Positions 47,093-48,466 of a stretch of DNA of 48,466 nucleotides are shown here, piece after piece. A program made the position numbers and the translations under genes. The DNA is from Legionellales bacterium (GTDB lineage: Bacteria > Pseudomonadota > Gammaproteobacteria > Legionellales > Legionellaceae). The stretch covers positions 1 to 48,466 of the forward strand of contig JAPLRK010000081.1 in assembly GCA_026399195.1 (NCBI GenBank). The letters are read 5' to 3'. How positions within the stretch are numbered: position 1 is the first letter of the stretch; each line of letters opens with the position of its first letter. The notes beneath the pieces were generated by a model that ran no database searches, was not told where the DNA came from, and saw nothing but the letters and a program-made list of their open reading frames with translations.

Positions 47093-47543
47093 TTTTTTTA
47101 CCTCTTAGTCCCTGTTGATACCACTCACGAATGGAACAACCCAATTTCCGAGCCTTGATTTGAAAATACCAAAAATGATACCGAAAGGCCAATGTTAACG
47201 CCAAGCCCACCAGCATGAACGACGCAAAAAAACTTCTGAGATGAAACTGGTAAAGGTTAAACAAAGCATAAATCATCAAGCAGAACGCCAAAAAGCACAT
47301 CCATAGGCAGAGCCGAAGCAACGCTTTTTCACGCAACAAGAGATCAGGCTCGCTCAAATTCATTCGCACTTTGGCCGATTCAAATGATTCATTTTTTTTT
47401 GAATCCTGCGGAACAAAATATTTTTTTACGCTCTGCCACAAGTATCGACCATTTATCTTGGTACGGTCCCAATCAGACCATCTTCGCAGATCAAACATAC
47501 GTCGAAAATAGCTTCCAATGCTGGAGGGTGATTTTTTTTTCAT
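47085..47543 (-). CDS. icmV: Dot/Icm protein IcmV
   Basis: 152 residues from MKKKSPSSIG, matching the 151 of L. pneumophila. The frame also has an ATG at 47579 that adds 12 residues; neither start has a strong ribosome site, and I chose by length and N-terminal likeness. A basic N-terminus (RRMFDLRRWSDWDR is typical) is followed by two hydrophobic segments (LWMCFLAFCLMIYALFNL and FFASFMLVGLALTLAFRY). It is divergent from icmW and overlaps dotA, the same arrangement as the Legionella dotA-icmV and icmW-icmX block. Confidence 0.9.
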   Translation of the reverse strand: MKKKSPSSIGSYFRRMFDLRRWSDWDRTKINGRYLWQSVKKYFVPQDSKKNESFESAKVRMNLSEPDLLLREKALLRLCLWMCFLAFCLMIYALFNLYQFHLRSFFASFMLVGLALTLAFRYHFWYFQIKARKLGCSIREWYQQGLRGKKND

Positions 47544-47643
47544 ATATTTTTCTGTTTCCAATAGACATTTATTCTTCATACTATATGATAATAGATAGTT
47601 CTTGCAAACTACAAATACGATGAACTAATTAACGAGTCTAATA

Positions 47644-48099
47644 ATGCCCGATCTTAGCCATGAAGCCGCTGCACAGTATTGGAATGACTATGTTGATCCC
47701 ATGATCTATCGGGTGGTGACGTTCATGGAAAGCGTGGAGGATTGGACCCTTGATGGGAACCCAGAGCTTGAAGAGGCCATCAACCAACTTGGGAAAGAGT
47801 TAGATGATTTTGCGACCATCGACATGGGCATGCTAGGTCAAGAAGATAAATTCATTCGCTTGGTCGGTAACATCAAATCAGGGCGCGGACTTCGATTATT
47901 GCAAGCCATCGATACCGTTCACCCAGGTAGTGCTTCAAAAATTTTAATTCATGCCGAAGAAACCAGCACAGGCAGTCACGATGCTGCTGGTTTTTTTCTC
48001 AAACGCAACATTGTCTTTGAACGCCTTCGCCTATTGGCCCGGGTATTTTCTGACTATCGACTGAACCTAGTCGCTCATGCTCTCGAGGGGGAAGAATGA
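47644..48099 (+). CDS. icmW: Dot/Icm effector chaperone IcmW
   Basis: 151 residues, exactly the Legionella length, acidic and soluble. The family start is MPDLSHEAAAQYWNDYVDPM; later come DDFATIDMGMLGQEDKFIRL-type and LLQAIDTVHPGSASKIL segments. IcmW pairs with IcmS and binds IcmO/DotL to bring effectors to the channel. The TGA overlaps the icmX ATG (ATGA). Confidence 0.96.
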   Translation: MPDLSHEAAAQYWNDYVDPMIYRVVTFMESVEDWTLDGNPELEEAINQLGKELDDFATIDMGMLGQEDKFIRLVGNIKSGRGLRLLQAIDTVHPGSASKILIHAEETSTGSHDAAGFFLKRNIVFERLRLLARVFSDYRLNLVAHALEGEE

Positions 48100-48466
48100 A
48101 GAAACATATTCTCAGTCTGCTGTACTGCGCACGGTCACAAAGAGCCGTTTTGGCACGCAATACAGCATGCCTGCTTTTCGCATCAGCCCTTAGCTCACCC
48201 ATTTTTGCAGATAACATCGATCCGTCCACCGGTGAGAGCGTCAAAGAAAACACTTCTAATTTGGTCACCTATTTACTCAATCTAGGCTCGTATTTGGGTT
48301 ATAATTTAAAACAGGTCCCGCCACAAAACTCAACCTCCTTCGTCAGCGCCACCACCGACCAATTGATAGGCGCAACCAGCGGAACAGGCCCTTCCCAACC
48401 CCCTTTTTTTACCACTCTCCTCTATGATTTTTTTGGAGCAATCCCTGTTAGTGCCACATCCAAACA
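48096..48466 (+). CDS. icmX: Dot/Icm protein IcmX, 3' end outside the window
   Basis: The first 123 codons are visible and open to the window edge. A signal peptide (hydrophobic core CLLFASALSSPIFA, cut before DNIDP) is followed by a Ser/Thr-rich part with NLVTYLLNLGSYLGYNLKQ. Position directly after icmW, with a four-base start/stop overlap, and the exported N-terminus fit IcmX, a periplasmic protein needed for pore formation in Legionella. A stretch of hydrophobic residues LLYDFFGAIPV ends the visible part. Confidence 0.88.
   Translation, partial: MKKHILSLLYCARSQRAVLARNTACLLFASALSSPIFADNIDPSTGESVKENTSNLVTYLLNLGSYLGYNLKQVPPQNSTSFVSATTDQLIGATSGTGPSQPPFFTTLLYDFFGAIPVSATSK

Noticed and set aside
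47580..47643. Divergent promoters between icmV and icmW, and CpxR or PmrA sites
   Set aside because: The gap is AT-rich, but I could not fit a -35/-10 pair with correct spacing, and neither the GTAAA-N5-GTAAA nor the paired CTTAATATT pattern is present.
1..48466. CRISPR array, tRNA or rRNA genes
   Set aside because: No regularly spaced direct repeats with unique spacers were seen; the periodic repeats are coding (icmE). No tRNA cloverleaf or rRNA sequence was recognised in the gaps.

Overview
The window comes from a gammaproteobacterium of the order Legionellales (Legionella/Coxiella relatives). The main evidence is a nearly complete Dot/Icm type IVB secretion locus. No rRNA is present, so genus and species cannot be named. 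Gene families were recognised from protein motifs, length and gene order; no database search was run.

Layout. (1) 1-6014: the 3' part of a giant haemagglutinin-like surface protein, cut by the window edge and visibly AT-richer than the rest. It is followed by a decayed RecG-like/AlbA-type gene fragment carrying a palindrome, and by a small exported protein. (2) 7329-16063, minus strand: housekeeping genes. The envelope operon reads uppS-cdsA-rseP-bamA-skp-fabZ-lpxA, followed by serS behind a small transposon-like element. (3) 16129-23973, plus strand: gpmI-envC-ctpA, then icmH/dotU and icmF. (4) 23970-42306, minus strand: the main Dot/Icm operon. In transcription order it reads a 66-codon unknown gene, icmT, icmS, a small gene at the icmR/FIR position, icmQ, icmP, icmO, icmN, icmM, icmL, icmK, icmE, icmG, icmC, two copies of icmD, icmJ and icmB. 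(5) 42388-44192: an unknown low-complexity protein and a TVP38/VTT membrane protein. (6) 44216-48466: icmV-dotA on the minus strand, divergent from icmW-icmX (icmX runs off the window).

How it works together. IcmO/DotL, IcmP/DotM, IcmJ/DotN, IcmS and IcmW form the coupling and adaptor complex. IcmB/DotO is the VirB4-type ATPase. IcmK/DotH, IcmE/DotG and IcmG/DotF form the envelope core, with IcmN/DotK as an accessory lipoprotein. IcmL, IcmM, IcmC, IcmD, IcmT, IcmV and DotA are membrane parts. IcmH/DotU and IcmF stabilise the machine. DotB, DotC and DotD are not in this window.

The most unusual observations are as follows. icmQ is broken by one frameshift at the border between its two known domains. 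Two tandem icmD copies share a 141-bp identical block, and each carries an out-of-frame tandem duplication (34 and 28 bp) at the same site; this may be biology or assembly error. A 185-bp MITE-like element with 19-bp terminal repeats and a 10-bp target duplication sits just upstream of icmQ. A 225-bp MITE-like element has landed exactly at the serS start codon. A short palindrome supplies the stop codon of both icmJ and dotA. IcmE carries five 75-76-residue super-repeats.
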